The notes under the pieces were generated by a model. It worked only from the letters and a program-made list of their open reading frames with translations. It made no database searches and was not told where the DNA came from. A stretch of 64,000 nucleotides of DNA from assembly GCA_947166015.1 (NCBI GenBank), contig CAMVCQ010000001.1:1-64000 (forward strand). The letters run 5' to 3'. This document shows positions 54,017-64,000 of this stretch, piece after piece. Position 1 is the stretch's first letter; every line of letters starts with the position of its first letter. The translations under genes were made by a program, and so were the position numbers. The stretch comes from an uncultured Lachnospiraceae bacterium (GTDB lineage: Bacteria > Bacillota > Clostridia > Lachnospirales > Lachnospiraceae).

Positions 54017-57000
54017 TTAACCGATAATGATATTATCTGAAGGTAAGTCCGCATCCAGACCACCGATGTCTGTCTCGCGGTAACCGGCGTTTTCGAATGA
54101 CTCATCTCTGCCGGTGTAGTTCATATCTTCATTCATATATTCTCTGGCGTCAAGGTTTACTGCCTCAGTATCCTCTGTCATCTGGACTTCCTGTCCGTAC
54201 TCGTCAAGCACGGTCACATCCAATGCAAGTGACTGAAGCTCTTTTATCAATACCTTGAACGACTCAGGTATACCCGGTTCAGCTACATTGTCTCCTTTGA
54301 TGATTGCCTCGTAGGTCTTCACACGACCGACAACATCATCGGACTTGACAGTAAGTATCTCCTGAAGAGTATAGGCTGCACCATACGCCTCGAGAGCCCA
54401 AACCTCCATCTCTCCGAAACGCTGACCACCAAACTGAGCTTTTCCTCCGAGTGGCTGCTGCGTAACAAGAGAATACGGTCCGGTTGAACGAGCGTGGATC
54501 TTGTCGTCAACAAGGTGGTGAAGCTTGAGGTAATGCATGAATCCTATCGTTACCTCACCGTCGAAGTATTCTCCGGTTCTTCCGTCCCTAAGCTGTACTT
54601 TTCCGTCTTCTTTTATGCGAACACCCTTCCATTCCGCTCTGTGATCCTTGTTCTCAATCAGATAAGCCATCACATCCGGATGAAGAATGTCTTTGTATTT
54701 TGCTTCAAACTCGTTGATGTCATCAATGTTTGCATAGTCATCAGCAAGCTTGAGCGTATCCATGATATCAACCTCGTTCGCTCCGTCAAATACCGGTGTT
54801 GAAACATTGAAGCCAAGCACCTTGGCTGCGAGTGAGAGGTGTATCTCGAGCACCTGTCCGATATTCATTCGGGAAGGCACACCGAGCGGGTTCAAAACGA
54901 TATCAAGCGGTCTTCCGTTTGGCAGATATGGCATATCCTCTACCGGAAGTACACGGGAAACGACACCCTTGTTTCCGTGACGACCCGCCATCTTATCTCC
55001 AACCTGGATCTTTCTCTTTTGCGCGATGTAAATGCGCACTGATTTGTTTACTCCCGGCGGAAGCTCGTCGTTATTCTCTCTCGAGAATACCTTTGTATCA
55101 ACGACGATACCGAATTCTCCGTGAGGAACCTTGAGAGAAGTATCTCTAACCTCTCTTGCCTTCTCACCAAAAATGGCACGAAGGAGTCTTTCCTCAGCAG
55201 TAAGCTCTGTCTCTCCTTTTGGAGTAACCTTTCCGACAAGGATATCTCCGGCACGGACCTCTGCACCGATGCGGATGATACCGTTTTCATCAAGGTCTTT
55301 GAGGGCATCCTCTCCGACTGTTGAGATATCTCTGGTAATCTCTTCAGGTCCGAGCTTTGTATCTCTGGCCTCAGTTTCGTATTCACTTATATGTACAGAT
55401 GTGTATACATCCTCCTGAACAAGTCTTTCAGAAAGAAGTACGGCATCCTCGTAGTTGTAACCCTCCCAGGTCATAAATCCTATAAGCGGGTTTTTGCCGA
55501 GAGCTATCTCTCCGCCTGCCGTTGAAGGACCGTCTGCTATAACCTGCTTTTCCTCTACGTGCTCACCTATATCAACAATAGGCTTCTGGTTCATACAGGT
55601 TCCCTGGTTACTTCTGACAAATTTCTGAAGCTTGTATTCATCAAGAGTTCCGTCCTCGTCAGCACGGATTTTGATGACGCTTGACTCTGATCTTTCAACC
55701 ACGCCGGCGCGTTCGGCAACCACACAGTTACCGGAGTCAACCGCTGCCTTGCTCTCAATACCTGTTCCGACAACCGGTGTCTCCGTGATTAGAAGCGGCA
55801 CTGCCTGACGCTGCATGTTCGATCCCATCAGGGCACGGTTAGCATCATCGTTCTCAAGGAACGGGATCATCGCTGTCGCAACCGAGAACACCATTTTCGG
55901 TGACACATCCATGAAGTCAATCTGATCTTTTGCAAACTCAGATGTCTCCTCACGATATCTTCCTGAAATATTTTTTCTGACAAAATATCCGTTTTCGTCA
56001 AGCTTTTCGTTCGCCTGTGCTACATGATAACGATCCTCCTCGTCCGCTGTCATGTATACAACCTCATCCGTAACCCTTGGATTCTCCGGGTCTGATTTGT
56101 CAACCTTTCTGTAAGGCGCCTCGACAAATCCATACTGGTTGATCTGAGCATAGGACGCAAGTGAGTTGATAAGACCGATGTTTGGTCCCTCAGGCGTCTC
56201 AATAGGGCACATACGACCATAGTGTGAATAGTGTACGTCTCGCACTTCGAATCCGGCTCTGTCTCGAGAAAGACCACCGGGTCCCAACGCTGAAAGACGT
56301 CTCTTGTGGGTAAGCTCTGACAAAGGATTGTTCTGATCCATAAACTGTGAAAGCTGTGAACTTCCGAAAAATTCTTTGACAGCTGCAGTCACAGGCTTGA
56401 TATTGATCAAAGACTGTGCCGAGATACCCTCTATATCCTGTGTCGACATACGCTCCCTGACAACACGCTCCATACGGGAAAGACCGATACGGTACTGGTT
56501 CTGCAAAAGCTCACCTACCGCACGGATACGACGGTTACCGAGGTGATCGATATCGTCATCATTTCCTATATGATACTCAAGGTGCATGTTGTAGTTGATC
56601 GAAGCAAAAATGTCCTCTTTGGTGATATGCTTCGGAATAAGCTCAGGTATGCTCCTTTTGATAGCAGCGTAGATATCCTCTTTTTTGCTGTTTTCATCAA
56701 GGATCTTTTTGAGCGCAGGATAGTAAACATCCTCTGTAACTCCGAGGTCCTCAAGATCGGCCTTCGGCAAAAACGAAAGCAGATCAACCATCATATTGGA
56801 AAGAACCTTGACCTCGCGTCCCTCTTCGGTCGCGATAAACACGCTGGCAATAGCAGCATTCTGTATCTCAAGTGCTTTTTCCTCGGTAAGCACGGTTCCT
56901 GCCTCGGCAACAACCTCACCTGTTTCTTCATTTACCGCATCTCTTGCAAGTGTCTGACCGGCAAGTCTGCTCTTAAATGAAAGCTTTTTGTTGAATTTAT

Positions 57001-57829
57001 ATCTTCCGACTTTTGCAAGATCATATCTTCTCACATCGAAAAACATTGCATTAAAAAGGCTCTCGGCGTTCTCAACTGAAAGAAGCTCGCCGGGTCTCAA
57101 CCTTTTGTACAGTTCAAGAATACCCTCATCAGTATTCTGAGAAGGATCCTTTTCGAGACTCGCCATAATCTTTGGCTCATCTCCGAACATTTCTATAATC
57201 TCTTCATTTGATCCCACACCAAGAGATCTGATAAGAACAGTGATCGGAACTTTTCTGTTTCTGTCTACTTTAACATAGAAGACATCCGATGAATCCGTCT
57301 CATACTCAAGCCAGGCTCCGCGGTTTGGAATAACGGTAGCTGAATACAGCTCTTTTCCAATCCTGTCATGCGCTATACCGTAGTATATTCCCGGTGAACG
57401 CACAAGCTGACTGACTATAACACGTTCAGCACCGTTTATGACAAATGTTCCTGTTTTCGTCATAAGCGGAAGGTCTCCCATAAATATCTCGTGCTCGCTG
57501 ATCTCCTCTGTTTCCCTGTTCAGAAGGCGCACTTTAACCTTAAGAGGTGCTGCATAAGTAGCATCTCTTTCCTTGCACTCTTCAATTGAATACTTGACAT
57601 CATCACGACAAAGCTCAAAATCTACGAAATCAAGACTTAAATTGCCGTTGAAGTCAGCAATTGGGGAAATATCTCGGAATACTTCGCGAAGCCCCTCTTC
57701 AAGAAACCACTTGTACGAATCTGTCTGAACCTTAATAAGGTTCGGCATTTCCAAAACCTCTCGTTGTCTGGAATAACTCATCCTGACGTTTTTGCCCACC
57801 TTTACAGGGCGGATTCTGTTCTTTTCCAT
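54017..57829 (-). CDS. rpoB: RNA polymerase beta subunit
   Basis: 1270 residues. It contains the conserved blocks of the beta subunit, including the rifampicin pocket [31 protein letters not shown], which looks like a sensitive wild type. [37 protein letters not shown] near the active site, and [25 protein letters not shown] near the end follow. It ends 80 bp before rpoC. It has its own promoter after a terminator-like hairpin downstream of rplL. Confidence 0.98.
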   Translation of the reverse strand: MEKNRIRPVKVGKNVRMSYSRQREVLEMPNLIKVQTDSYKWFLEEGLREVFRDISPIADFNGNLSLDFVDFELCRDDVKYSIEECKERDATYAAPLKVKVRLLNRETEEISEHEIFMGDLPLMTKTGTFVINGAERVIVSQLVRSPGIYYGIAHDRIGKELYSATVIPNRGAWLEYETDSSDVFYVKVDRNRKVPITVLIRSLGVGSNEEIIEMFGDEPKIMASLEKDPSQNTDEGILELYKRLRPGELLSVENAESLFNAMFFDVRRYDLAKVGRYKFNKKLSFKSRLAGQTLARDAVNEETGEVVAEAGTVLTEEKALEIQNAAIASVFIATEEGREVKVLSNMMVDLLSFLPKADLEDLGVTEDVYYPALKKILDENSKKEDIYAAIKRSIPELIPKHITKEDIFASINYNMHLEYHIGNDDDIDHLGNRRIRAVGELLQNQYRIGLSRMERVVRERMSTQDIEGISAQSLINIKPVTAAVKEFFGSSQLSQFMDQNNPLSELTHKRRLSALGPGGLSRDRAGFEVRDVHYSHYGRMCPIETPEGPNIGLINSLASYAQINQYGFVEAPYRKVDKSDPENPRVTDEVVYMTADEEDRYHVAQANEKLDENGYFVRKNISGRYREETSEFAKDQIDFMDVSPKMVFSVATAMIPFLENDDANRALMGSNMQRQAVPLLITETPVVGTGIESKAAVDSGNCVVAERAGVVERSESSVIKIRADEDGTLDEYKLQKFVRSNQGTCMNQKPIVDIGEHVEEKQVIADGPSTAGGEIALGKNPLIGFMTWEGYNYEDAVLLSERLVQEDVYTSVHISEYETEARDTKLGPEEITRDISTVGEDALKDLDENGIIRIGAEVRAGDILVGKVTPKGETELTAEERLLRAIFGEKAREVRDTSLKVPHGEFGIVVDTKVFSRENNDELPPGVNKSVRIYIAQKRKIQVGDKMAGRHGNKGVVSRVLPVEDMPYLPNGRPLDIVLNPLGVPSRMNIGQVLEIHLSLAAKVLGFNVSTPVFDGANEVDIMDTLKLADDYANIDDINEFEAKYKDILHPDVMAYLIENKDHRAEWKGVRIKEDGKVQLRDGRTGEYFDGEVTIGFMHYLKLHHLVDDKIHARSTGPYSLVTQQPLGGKAQFGGQRFGEMEVWALEAYGAAYTLQEILTVKSDDVVGRVKTYEAIIKGDNVAEPGIPESFKVLIKELQSLALDVTVLDEYGQEVQMTEDTEAVNLDAREYMNEDMNYTGRDESFENAGYRETDIGGLDADLPSDNIIIG

Positions 57830-57909
57830 GAAGGTACGCTCCTTGTTTATTCAGAATTGCAACTTCGCGCAGGGCAAACAACCCTACTCTACACAGTAGT
57901 GCAACCTAA

Positions 57910-57938
57910 ACAATAACACAAATCAAGAGCGATGTCAA
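57910..57938 (-). promoter_or_regulatory. Promoter of rpoBC
   Basis: TTGACA (57933-57938), a 17-nt spacer and TATTGT (57910-57915) on the minus strand, about 80 nt before the rpoB start. It would add to read-through from rplJL. Confidence 0.65.
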
Positions 57939-57982
57939 GAATTTTTTTGATTTTTTTAGATTTCCCAAGAATGATTGTTTTT

Positions 57983-58012
57983 AAAAAAAGCGGGCAGCCT
58001 TGGCCACCCGCT
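57983..58012 (-). terminator. Terminator/attenuator between rplL and rpoB
   Basis: AGCGGG (57989-57994) pairs with CCCGCT (58007-58012), with a further GGCC/GGCT-type inner pairing. A T7-8 run follows on the minus strand. It lies 20 bp after rplL, where partial termination is known in other bacteria. Confidence 0.85.
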
Positions 58013-58032
58013 CTCTAATGCGTACGGATTGA

Positions 58033-58404
58033 TTACTTGAGTGTAACCTTTGCTCCTTCTGCTTCGAGCTTCTCTTTGATCTGCTCTGCCTCTTCTTTTG
58101 AAGCACCTTCTTTAACAACCTTCGGTGCTCCGTCAACGAGGTCTTTTGCTTCCTTAAGTCCAAGGCCTGTTACCTCACGAACAACCTTAATAACCTTAAC
58201 TTTTGCTCCACCTACTTCTGTAAGCTCTACGTCAAATGAGTCTTTCTCCTCACCGCCTGCAGCGCCATCAGCACCGCCTGCTGCAGCTACAACAACTCCT
58301 GCTGCTGCAGATACTCCAAATTCTTCCTCACAAGCTTTAACAAGATCGTTAAGCTCTGTAACGCTCATCTCTTTGATGGCATCGATAAATTCCTGTGTAG
58401 TCAT
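58033..58404 (-). CDS. rplL: 50S ribosomal protein L7/L12
   Basis: 123 residues from the ATG at 58402-58404, with GGAGG 8 nt upstream. [35 protein letters not shown] is the dimerising N-terminus. After an Ala/Gly hinge the C-terminal domain reads [33 protein letters not shown]. It forms the stalk that recruits translation factors. Confidence 0.97.
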   Translation of the reverse strand: MTTQEFIDAIKEMSVTELNDLVKACEEEFGVSAAAGVVVAAAGGADGAAGGEEKDSFDVELTEVGGAKVKVIKVVREVTGLGLKEAKDLVDGAPKVVKEGASKEEAEQIKEKLEAEGAKVTLK

Positions 58405-58522
58405 TTCTTTTTCCTCCATTTAGATTTCCGGATCAATTCCGGTTGTAACAATATTTTTAGTTTTCAAAAATGTTTATGCGACGATCCGAGTTGTCGCATC
58501 GATCAACCTTGGTAAAAGCAGA

Positions 58523-59167
58523 TCACTCTTCCGTTGCTTCTTCTGCAGGTGCCTCTGCGGCCTCTTCTGCAGGCGCCTCAGCAGCCTCTTCTGCAGGTGC
58601 CTCAGCTGCTTCTTCTGCAGGTGCCTCTGCTGCTGTTTCCTCAGCAGGTGCTTCTTCTGCAGCATCAGCACTTGCTTCACTTCCGCCACCGTTCTCTGCG
58701 ATCTGATTAAGCACACGAGCGAGATTTGTGATCGGTGACTGCAAGCTTCCAAGAAGTTTGGAAATAAGCTCGTCTCTTGAAGGGATCTTTGCAAGCTCTT
58801 TGATACCGTCAACATCATAGTATGTTCCGCCTACAACCGCGCCTTTGAACTCAAGTGCCTCGATCTCTTTGGCGAATTTGTTGAGCACTCTTGCAGGAGC
58901 TGTTTCATCATCGACTCCAAAAGCAACAGCAGTCGGTCCCTCAAGGTGTTTGTCAAGCTGATCATAATCAGTTCCCTCGAAAGCACGATGAAGCATTGTG
59001 TTTTTGTATACCTTGTATACAACACCGGCCTCACGAAGCTCACGACGAAGACGAACATCCTGATCTACTGTGATACCACGGTAGTCAACAAGCACTACTC
59101 CCTTTGCTGAGTCAGCATATCCTTTGATCTCATCAACTATCGGTGCCTTAATATCGACTTTAGCCAT
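58523..59167 (-). CDS. rplJ: 50S ribosomal protein L10 with repetitive acidic C-terminal extension
   Basis: 214 residues. The first 165 are ordinary L10 (VDEIKGYADSAKGVVLVDYRGITVDQDVRLRRELREAGV; PTAVAFGVDDETAPARVL), ending in SPITNLARVLNQIAENGG, the helix that binds L7/L12. Beyond it comes a tail of about 45 residues built from the unit AEAPAEEA, which is absent from most L10 proteins. The tail is encoded by a 24-bp tandem repeat. The L10 core binds 23S rRNA at the stalk base. Expression is controlled by the upstream leader. Confidence 0.96.
   Translation of the reverse strand: MAKVDIKAPIVDEIKGYADSAKGVVLVDYRGITVDQDVRLRRELREAGVVYKVYKNTMLHRAFEGTDYDQLDKHLEGPTAVAFGVDDETAPARVLNKFAKEIEALEFKGAVVGGTYYDVDGIKELAKIPSRDELISKLLGSLQSPITNLARVLNQIAENGGGSEASADAAEEAPAEETAAEAPAEEAAEAPAEEAAEAPAEEAAEAPAEEATEE
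58537..58632 (-). repeat. 24-bp tandem repeat, four units, inside rplJ
   Basis: Four consecutive 24-bp units (58537-58560, 58561-58584, 58585-58608, 58609-58632) differ at few positions and encode the eight-residue unit AEAPAEEA. The number of units could vary between strains through slippage. Confidence 0.85.
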
Positions 59168-59197
59168 TTTTTCTTCCTCCTTTATAGTATTAAGAAA

Positions 59198-59345
59198 ACA
59201 AAAACCCGCCTGCTCATATAGCCACAGACGGAGTTCGAAAAAGGGATATCCCCTGATAATTCGTTTGTACTCTCCCTCGGCAGGATTTACGTCCTACAGA
59301 CACCTGCTGTCTACGGCAGACAAGCTTTCGCTTCTCACGACGGAT
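59198..59345 (-). ncRNA. Ribosomal protein L10 leader
   Basis: The leader of rplJL contains the conserved L10-binding sequence features GACAGCAGGTG and AAATCCTGCCGAGG. It ends in a terminator hairpin, CCGTCTG (59225-59231) with CAGGCGG (59206-59212), followed by a T-run. Excess L10 (or its complex with L7/L12) binds the leader and lowers expression of the operon. Confidence 0.85.
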
Positions 59346-59374
59346 AGATTAACATATCCGCCATGAGATGTCAA
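59346..59374 (-). promoter_or_regulatory. Promoter of rplJL
   Basis: TTGACA (59369-59374), a 17-nt spacer and an extended -10, TGT then TAATCT (59346-59351), on the minus strand. The L10 leader starts right after it. Between 59375 and the oppC stop at 59477 I see no gene or clear terminator. Confidence 0.65.
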
Positions 59375-59476
59375 GCATTAATTTGATTTTTTGTTAGTAT
59401 TCACAAGTGTATGAGATATACTCTCTGTCTTCGTTTTTTCACTCTGAATGATTTTGTCGGAGCATTTTTACGACTT

Positions 59477-60478
59477 TTACTCCACCGCCTCCCTGAGTCC
59501 GTCGGCGACCAGATTGCAGGCTATCATCAGCAGTACCAGTACTACGATAGCCGGTATCAGCTGGAATGGATACATCAGACAGTGACTGAATCCATCCGAT
59601 ATCAGCGTACCTATCGAGCAGCTTCCGACAGGCATTCCCAGTCCGATAAAGCTCAAAAATGTCTCCATATAGATCGCATTGGGGATAGAGACCATGATCT
59701 GCGTCATAAGCGGTCCTATGATGTTTGGCATCACCTCATGCACCAGGATAAATCCTTTTCCTGCTCCCAGAGTCCTTGCTGCCTGGATGTACTCGAGGTC
59801 TTTTATCCTCATCACCTGCATTCTGGCAACTATACTCATTTCCATCCATCCCGTCACCATCATCGCAATAATGATCGCTGCGAATCCGGGCTGAAGGATG
59901 AGCATCATAAGCGTTACAACCACAAGCGCCGGGATAGAGCTTGCTATATCAACCACAGTCTGCATGACAAGGTCGGTCTTTCCGCCCAGATACCCCGATA
60001 TCATTCCGTAGTTCATACCTATCGCGAGATTTATGAGCGTGGATATGAGCGCTATCAAAAGCGATATCCTCAGCCCCTGGAAGCACCTTGAAAACAGATC
60101 CCTCCCAAGCTCATCCGTCCCAAAAAAGTAGTAGGTGTCGTCAAGTCCCAGTTCTTCGTATCTGTTTACGCGGATATCCCCCTCTGTTCCCGTCATCGTC
60201 TGCGTTCCGTCAAGGATAAGCGGGATCCTGGGTGCCATATTTGCGCGCTCGAGGTTTTGCTCATCGTATGGGTGTCCGGACAGATACGGTCCCACGATAC
60301 TCAAAAGTATAAGCAATCCCAAAAGGATCAAGCCGAATATATTTGATTTTTTTGACTTAAACCTCTTTATAACAGTTTTTATATAGCTGTCTCCGGAAAA
60401 AACTCTGTCAACCTGCTCTACTTCACGCTTGGCAAATTGAAAATCCTCCGGGGCAAATCCGTCATTATAATTATCCAT
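59477..60478 (-). CDS. Oligopeptide ABC transporter permease, OppC type
   Basis: 333 residues. A cytoplasmic N-terminus of about 45 residues precedes the first helix (NIFGLILLGLLILLSIVGPYLSG). Four or five more helices follow, with the permease loop AARTLGAGKGFILVHEVMPNIIGPLM (EAA motif) that contacts the ATPase. This is the layout of OppC/DppC. It is the last gene of the transporter operon. Substrate is probably peptides, but nickel or sugar transporters share the fold. Confidence 0.9.
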   Translation of the reverse strand: MDNYNDGFAPEDFQFAKREVEQVDRVFSGDSYIKTVIKRFKSKKSNIFGLILLGLLILLSIVGPYLSGHPYDEQNLERANMAPRIPLILDGTQTMTGTEGDIRVNRYEELGLDDTYYFFGTDELGRDLFSRCFQGLRISLLIALISTLINLAIGMNYGMISGYLGGKTDLVMQTVVDIASSIPALVVVTLMMLILQPGFAAIIIAMMVTGWMEMSIVARMQVMRIKDLEYIQAARTLGAGKGFILVHEVMPNIIGPLMTQIMVSIPNAIYMETFLSFIGLGMPVGSCSIGTLISDGFSHCLMYPFQLIPAIVVLVLLMIACNLVADGLREAVE

Positions 60479-60492
60479 TTTTTCACCCCCCC

Positions 60493-61428
60493 TTAATTCG
60501 CCCTTCCTGATACTCTGACTCTCGGATCAATGATCCCGTACAAAATATCAAGAGCAAGTCTTGCGATAACATATATCAACGCGAACACAAAGCTCAGCGC
60601 GATGACAACGTTATAGTCATTTGCCGAGACCGCACTCGAGAGCAAAAATCCTATACCGGGTACGGCAAAAATGCTCTCTGTGACCATAGACCCCGTGAGC
60701 AATCCGACCAAAAGCATGGTTATCACGGTGATGATCGGCATAAAAGAATTTCTCATCACATACTTAAAAAGCAGTGTTGATTTGGATATACCCTGGCTCC
60801 TTGCGAAAAGCACGTAGTCAGAGTTAAGCACCGTGATCGACTCATCCCTTGTATATCTCATCACGACACCCATCACAAATATCGAGAGCGCTATGACCGC
60901 CATCAACGATGACAAAACAGGCGACCTGAAGTCATACAGTAACGGCAGTGCTTTTAGCCTGAATCCCAAATAATAACTGAATAGTATTGCAAAAATGTAC
61001 GCCGGGACAGATATACTTATAACCGATATGATCCTGCATATCAGATCCCATATTTTTCCTTTTTTGAAGGCTGCAAAAAAACCAAGCACCAGTCCGGCTA
61101 TACTTCCCAGCACCAAAGCTGCAGCACCTATGATCATCGATATGGGAAGCCTTGTCTTGATAAGCTCTGCCACAGGCACATCGGTAGCGAGGTTATAGCT
61201 CACTCCGAAATCTCCGTGGAGAATATTTTTCACATATATGAAAAATCTCGTAAGGACAGGTTTATCAAGGCCGTACGCCTGCATCATTACCTGTTTCTGA
61301 TCATCCGAAAGCTTTGGATCGTTAAACGGCGATCCCGGCATCAGCTCCATCAGAAGAAACAGTATAAAGACCACCAAAAACAATGTAACAACGGCGATCA
61401 CAAGTTTTTTGATTATATATTTAGTCAT
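60493..61428 (-). CDS. Oligopeptide ABC transporter permease, OppB type
   Basis: 311 residues. The start MTKYIIKKLVIAVVTLFLVVFILFLLMELMPGSPF is typical of OppB/DppB. The EAA-type loop is ARSQGISKSTLLFKYVMRNSFMPIITV, followed by GSMVTESIFAVPGIGFLLSSAVSANDYNVV. Six membrane helices are visible. It pairs with the OppC-type permease encoded 14 bp downstream to form the membrane channel. Confidence 0.92.
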   Translation of the reverse strand: MTKYIIKKLVIAVVTLFLVVFILFLLMELMPGSPFNDPKLSDDQKQVMMQAYGLDKPVLTRFFIYVKNILHGDFGVSYNLATDVPVAELIKTRLPISMIIGAAALVLGSIAGLVLGFFAAFKKGKIWDLICRIISVISISVPAYIFAILFSYYLGFRLKALPLLYDFRSPVLSSLMAVIALSIFVMGVVMRYTRDESITVLNSDYVLFARSQGISKSTLLFKYVMRNSFMPIITVITMLLVGLLTGSMVTESIFAVPGIGFLLSSAVSANDYNVVIALSFVFALIYVIARLALDILYGIIDPRVRVSGRAN

Positions 61429-61479
61429 CTTTTTCCTCCGTTCGATGGCATTTCACATCATACAAACAAGTATTTGAGA

Positions 61480-63117
61480 TCATTCCTTATACACGCGAGT
61501 GACATCAATAATTCCGTCTCCCGGCGCTTTGAAGTTTTTTACATTTTCGGCAACAAGCCACGAAGTTCCGGACGAACACAACGGAATGATCGGCATGTCA
61601 TTCATCGCTATATCCTCAGCTTCCGTGGTATACTTACATAGCTTTTCAACATCGATCTCTTTTTGCGCGGCATCAACCCTTTTGTCCAACTCAGGATTTG
61701 AGTATTTGCTCATATTTATCGAGTTATCCGTTCTGAGACTCGCTAACGTAGAAACAAGCTCTGATTTGCTACAAGTCAATCCAATCGCTGTAATGTCGTA
61801 ATCATCTCCCATGATCTCCTCTAAGTACTGCGCATCAGGCATCGTCCTTACTTCGAAACTCATCGATGGAAAAACCTTTTTCCATCCGTCCGTGAGAACC
61901 TCTATCAGCTTTGATTCCTTGCCTCTGGTGATCACCTTAAATGAAAAATTCTCTGTTCCGAGTTCTTTTGTTGCTTTTTCAAAATACTCCCTCGCCTTGT
62001 CAGGATTGTATGAACAAATGTCTGAGTATTTATCCTCATCTGCTCCGAGGTCTTTTCCGTCTTTGGTTTTTTGAATATCCGTCGGAAGAAGCCTCGTAAG
62101 AGGTTTTGCTGCATCATACATAAGCTTTTCGCAGATTTCCTTTCTGTCTACGGCATTGGCAAGTGCCATCCTCATATTTACATTTTGGCAGGCCTTGTTC
62201 TTGGATTTTTCATTTATCGGTATAAAATCAATGATCCCCGACAGATTTTTTTGCAGGGAGGGATCGTCTGCTGCAAGTGTGATAAACTCGCCTTCGACTT
62301 TCGTCATATCAACAGTTCCGGTCTGATAGCACATGATCGCCTGCTGAGCATCGGAAACACACTGAAATGTGACCTCTTCTAATTTAACATTGTCAGCATC
62401 ATAATAATACGGGTTTTTTTTGTAATGTATCTGAGTCCCGAGCGTCTGATATCTGTCCACTACAAAAGCTCCGCTCGAAAGCATTGTTTCCGGAGTTGAG
62501 GCATAATGCCCTTTGCAATCCTCAATAAATCTTTTCGGACATGGCGCAAGCGCCTGTGAAGCGAAAACACCCTCTATTCTCGGACAGGCTTCGTCGAGTT
62601 CGAGCAAGATTGTTTTGTCATCCGGCGCTGAAACTCCGAGCTTTTCGACAGGAATCTTTCCTGCAAACACTTCATTTACATTTTTCACTTTGCAATTTTC
62701 CTGGATCAATCGTATCGCATCAGATGCCTCCATAGGATCTGCACACCTTCTGAATGAATGCACAAAGTCAATCGCTTTTATCGGTTCACCATTACTGTAA
62801 CGAAGGCCGTCTCTCAAGTGTATAGTTATTTTTCTCCCGTCAGGTGACATATCATAGCCGGTTGCCAAAGCAGGATCAAATCCTCCATCCTGATTCAAAC
62901 GATAAAGCGTTTCCTCAAAAGGGGCTATACAGAGAACAGATGTAGTATCATCTGCTTTTACAGAATCCATAGTGGCCGGTCTTCCCGATACGGCAACCGT
63001 GAGTGATGATCTGTCTTTTGTGCCCTCTATGGACCTCACAGTCGCACATCCACTCAGCACAAATGCAACAGAAAGGAGGACTGCCAATGTTTTTGTCAGT
63101 TTATGATTTGTACTCAT
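61480..63117 (-). CDS. Peptide-binding lipoprotein of an ABC transporter (OppA/DppA-like)
   Basis: 545 residues from the ATG at 63115-63117, with GGAGG 8 nt upstream; an upstream in-frame start at 63159 lies inside the ATPase gene. A lipoprotein signal ends in LSGC (Cys24). The mature protein is a family 5 substrate-binding protein: KITIHLRDGLRYSNGEPIKAIDFVHSFRRCADP near the start, ANAVDRKEICEKLMYDAAKPLTRLLP in the middle. It captures peptides outside the cell. Its start overlaps the ATPase stop by 4 bp (ATGA). Confidence 0.92.
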   Translation of the reverse strand: MSTNHKLTKTLAVLLSVAFVLSGCATVRSIEGTKDRSSLTVAVSGRPATMDSVKADDTTSVLCIAPFEETLYRLNQDGGFDPALATGYDMSPDGRKITIHLRDGLRYSNGEPIKAIDFVHSFRRCADPMEASDAIRLIQENCKVKNVNEVFAGKIPVEKLGVSAPDDKTILLELDEACPRIEGVFASQALAPCPKRFIEDCKGHYASTPETMLSSGAFVVDRYQTLGTQIHYKKNPYYYDADNVKLEEVTFQCVSDAQQAIMCYQTGTVDMTKVEGEFITLAADDPSLQKNLSGIIDFIPINEKSKNKACQNVNMRMALANAVDRKEICEKLMYDAAKPLTRLLPTDIQKTKDGKDLGADEDKYSDICSYNPDKAREYFEKATKELGTENFSFKVITRGKESKLIEVLTDGWKKVFPSMSFEVRTMPDAQYLEEIMGDDYDITAIGLTCSKSELVSTLASLRTDNSINMSKYSNPELDKRVDAAQKEIDVEKLCKYTTEAEDIAMNDMPIIPLCSSGTSWLVAENVKNFKAPGDGIIDVTRVYKE

Positions 63118-64000
63118 ATAGTTTTCCTCCATTTCTCCCATATCTGTTCTTCGCACCAAACACGATGCGTATCGCTCACCTCGTGCCAGATTCCGTTTTC
63201 ATATACGATACCTGATTCAGCGTACTCGTACCCATCACCTTTGTTTTTCTGAACTATCGGGTTTGCTGTAGGGTTTGCTTCAAGAAGGTTTTTTGTGTAT
63301 GGATGGATCGGGTTTTCAAAAATCTCCTCAGTCGTTCCCTCCTCCAAAAGATAACCAAGATGCAAAACGCCTATTCTGTTTGACAAAAATCTCACCATCG
63401 ACAGGTCGTGCGAGATGAACAAAAATGACGTCCCCGTCTCTCTTTGGATTTTTTTCAAAAGGTTTACAACCTGCGCCTGAACAGAGGCATCAAGTGCTGC
63501 TATACACTCGTCGGCAACTATCAGCTCAGGCTCCATGATAAGTGCTCTGGCTATGCCCACGCGCTGTCTCTGACCTCCGGAAAACTGTGCAGGATATCTG
63601 TCTGCATGGTCTTTTGCCATACCGACAAGCTCAAGTATGTCACCCACTTTTTTGTCGCGCTCCTCTGCAGTCGAGCACACCTTGTGCACATCAAGTCCTG
63701 CCGCCACTATATCCCTCACCTTTTTCCTGGGATTTAACGAAGACATCGGATCCTGAAATATCATTTGTATCCTTCGTTTAAGCTTTGCATCGGGGTTATC
63801 GACTCCGTATCCGGCTATTTTTTCGCCTTCAAAGCTTATGCTTCCTTCCGCTACGGGGTTGAGCCCGAGTATCGCTTTTCCTATGGTTGATTTACCTGAG
63901 CCTGATTCTCCCACAAGCCCATAGGTCTCACCGCTGTTTATCTCAAGGTTTATATGCTTAACTGCGGTAACTCTTTTTTTCCCTTTGCCGAAGCAGACAG
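63114..64000 (-). CDS. Oligopeptide ABC transporter ATPase, OppF type; 5' end outside window
   Basis: The open frame runs off the right edge. The visible part (about 295 residues) begins within the first beta-strands (AVKHINLEINSGETYGLVGESG). Walker A is GESGSGKST, followed by IFQDPMSSLNPRKKVRDI, the signature SGGQRQRVGIARAL and Walker B ELIVADECIAALD. The usual Asp-Glu-Pro-Val after Walker B is altered to ECIAALD. The C-terminal oligopeptide-transporter extension (HPYTKNLLEANP) confirms the OppD/OppF family, and its form fits OppF. A partner OppD is expected just outside the window. Confidence 0.93.
   Translation of the reverse strand, partial: VCFGKGKKRVTAVKHINLEINSGETYGLVGESGSGKSTIGKAILGLNPVAEGSISFEGEKIAGYGVDNPDAKLKRRIQMIFQDPMSSLNPRKKVRDIVAAGLDVHKVCSTAEERDKKVGDILELVGMAKDHADRYPAQFSGGQRQRVGIARALIMEPELIVADECIAALDASVQAQVVNLLKKIQRETGTSFLFISHDLSMVRFLSNRIGVLHLGYLLEEGTTEEIFENPIHPYTKNLLEANPTANPIVQKNKGDGYEYAESGIVYENGIWHEVSDTHRVWCEEQIWEKWRKTI

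Noticed and set aside
54017..57829. Possible rifampicin-resistance changes in rpoB
   Set aside because: The resistance-determining segment has the usual sensitive residues ([23 protein letters not shown]).
58037..58423. Full-length plus-strand frame opposite rplL
   Set aside because: It mirrors rplL codon usage exactly and has no motif; rplL on the minus strand is certain.
58537..58632. Regular 24-bp repeats, considered as a CRISPR array
   Set aside because: There are no spacers; the units are directly joined, remain in the rplJ frame and encode an Ala/Glu/Pro tail.

Overview
The window looks like chromosomal DNA of a Gram-positive clostridial bacterium, most likely a non-spore-forming member of the Lachnospiraceae (Butyrivibrio/Lachnospira-like). 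This rests on sigma-A promoters of clostridial type, strong GGAGG ribosome binding sites, the Firmicute-style gene orders rplJ-rplL-rpoB-rpoC, gdpP-rplI-dnaB and hup-rqcP-divIC-tilS-hpt-ftsH, and the many lysine-rich secreted proteins. The genus is a guess. No phage, insertion sequence or CRISPR array was seen.

Region 1 (1-15355) is the most interesting part: a surface-glycan locus joined to a phosphonate pathway, all on the minus strand. In transcription order, a consensus promoter (15327-15355) precedes an undecaprenyl-phosphate sugar-phosphate transferase, a GT2 glycosyltransferase, a TagF-like polyol-phosphate transferase, a TagG/TagH-like ABC exporter, a LicD phosphotransferase and a large secreted 5'-nucleotidase-like protein. 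A second promoter (5491-5519) precedes a three-domain PEP mutase with two nucleotidylyltransferase domains, a phosphonopyruvate decarboxylase, and an iron-dependent alcohol dehydrogenase fused in frame to a second LicD domain that runs off the left edge. Read together, the genes predict PEP -> phosphonopyruvate -> phosphonoacetaldehyde -> 2-hydroxyethylphosphonate, activation as a CMP ester, and LicD transfer onto an exported teichoic-acid-like or capsular polymer.

Region 2 (15493-31706) holds a small secreted protein under a palindromic promoter, an ECF sigma factor with a membrane-anchored beta-propeller protein, and a plus-strand nuclease-helicase (PD-(D/E)XK plus iron-sulfur XPD/DinG type). 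It also has a minus-strand operon (amidase, cytidylate-kinase-like protein, gltX, UvrD-type helicase, DUF1292 protein, O-antigen-ligase-like protein), a divergent GT-C-like membrane protein, and an HTH-Uma2 fusion.

Region 3 (31787-48872) is mostly core metabolism and cell cycle. It carries carB, an AspB4-type aminotransferase, a GH13 amylase, ftsH, hpt, tilS, divIC, rqcP and hup on the minus strand, then purC, gdpP, rplI, dnaB and tRNA-Cys on the plus strand. The sporulation genes yabP, yabQ and spoIIE that usually sit in the hup-to-ftsH block are missing.

Region 4 (48871-64000) carries a ClC channel, rpoC (with an apparent frameshift near its start), rpoB, rplL and rplJ with an L10 leader, and an oligopeptide ABC transporter whose ATPase runs off the right edge. 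The gene calls rest on recognisable motifs in the translations. No database search was available.
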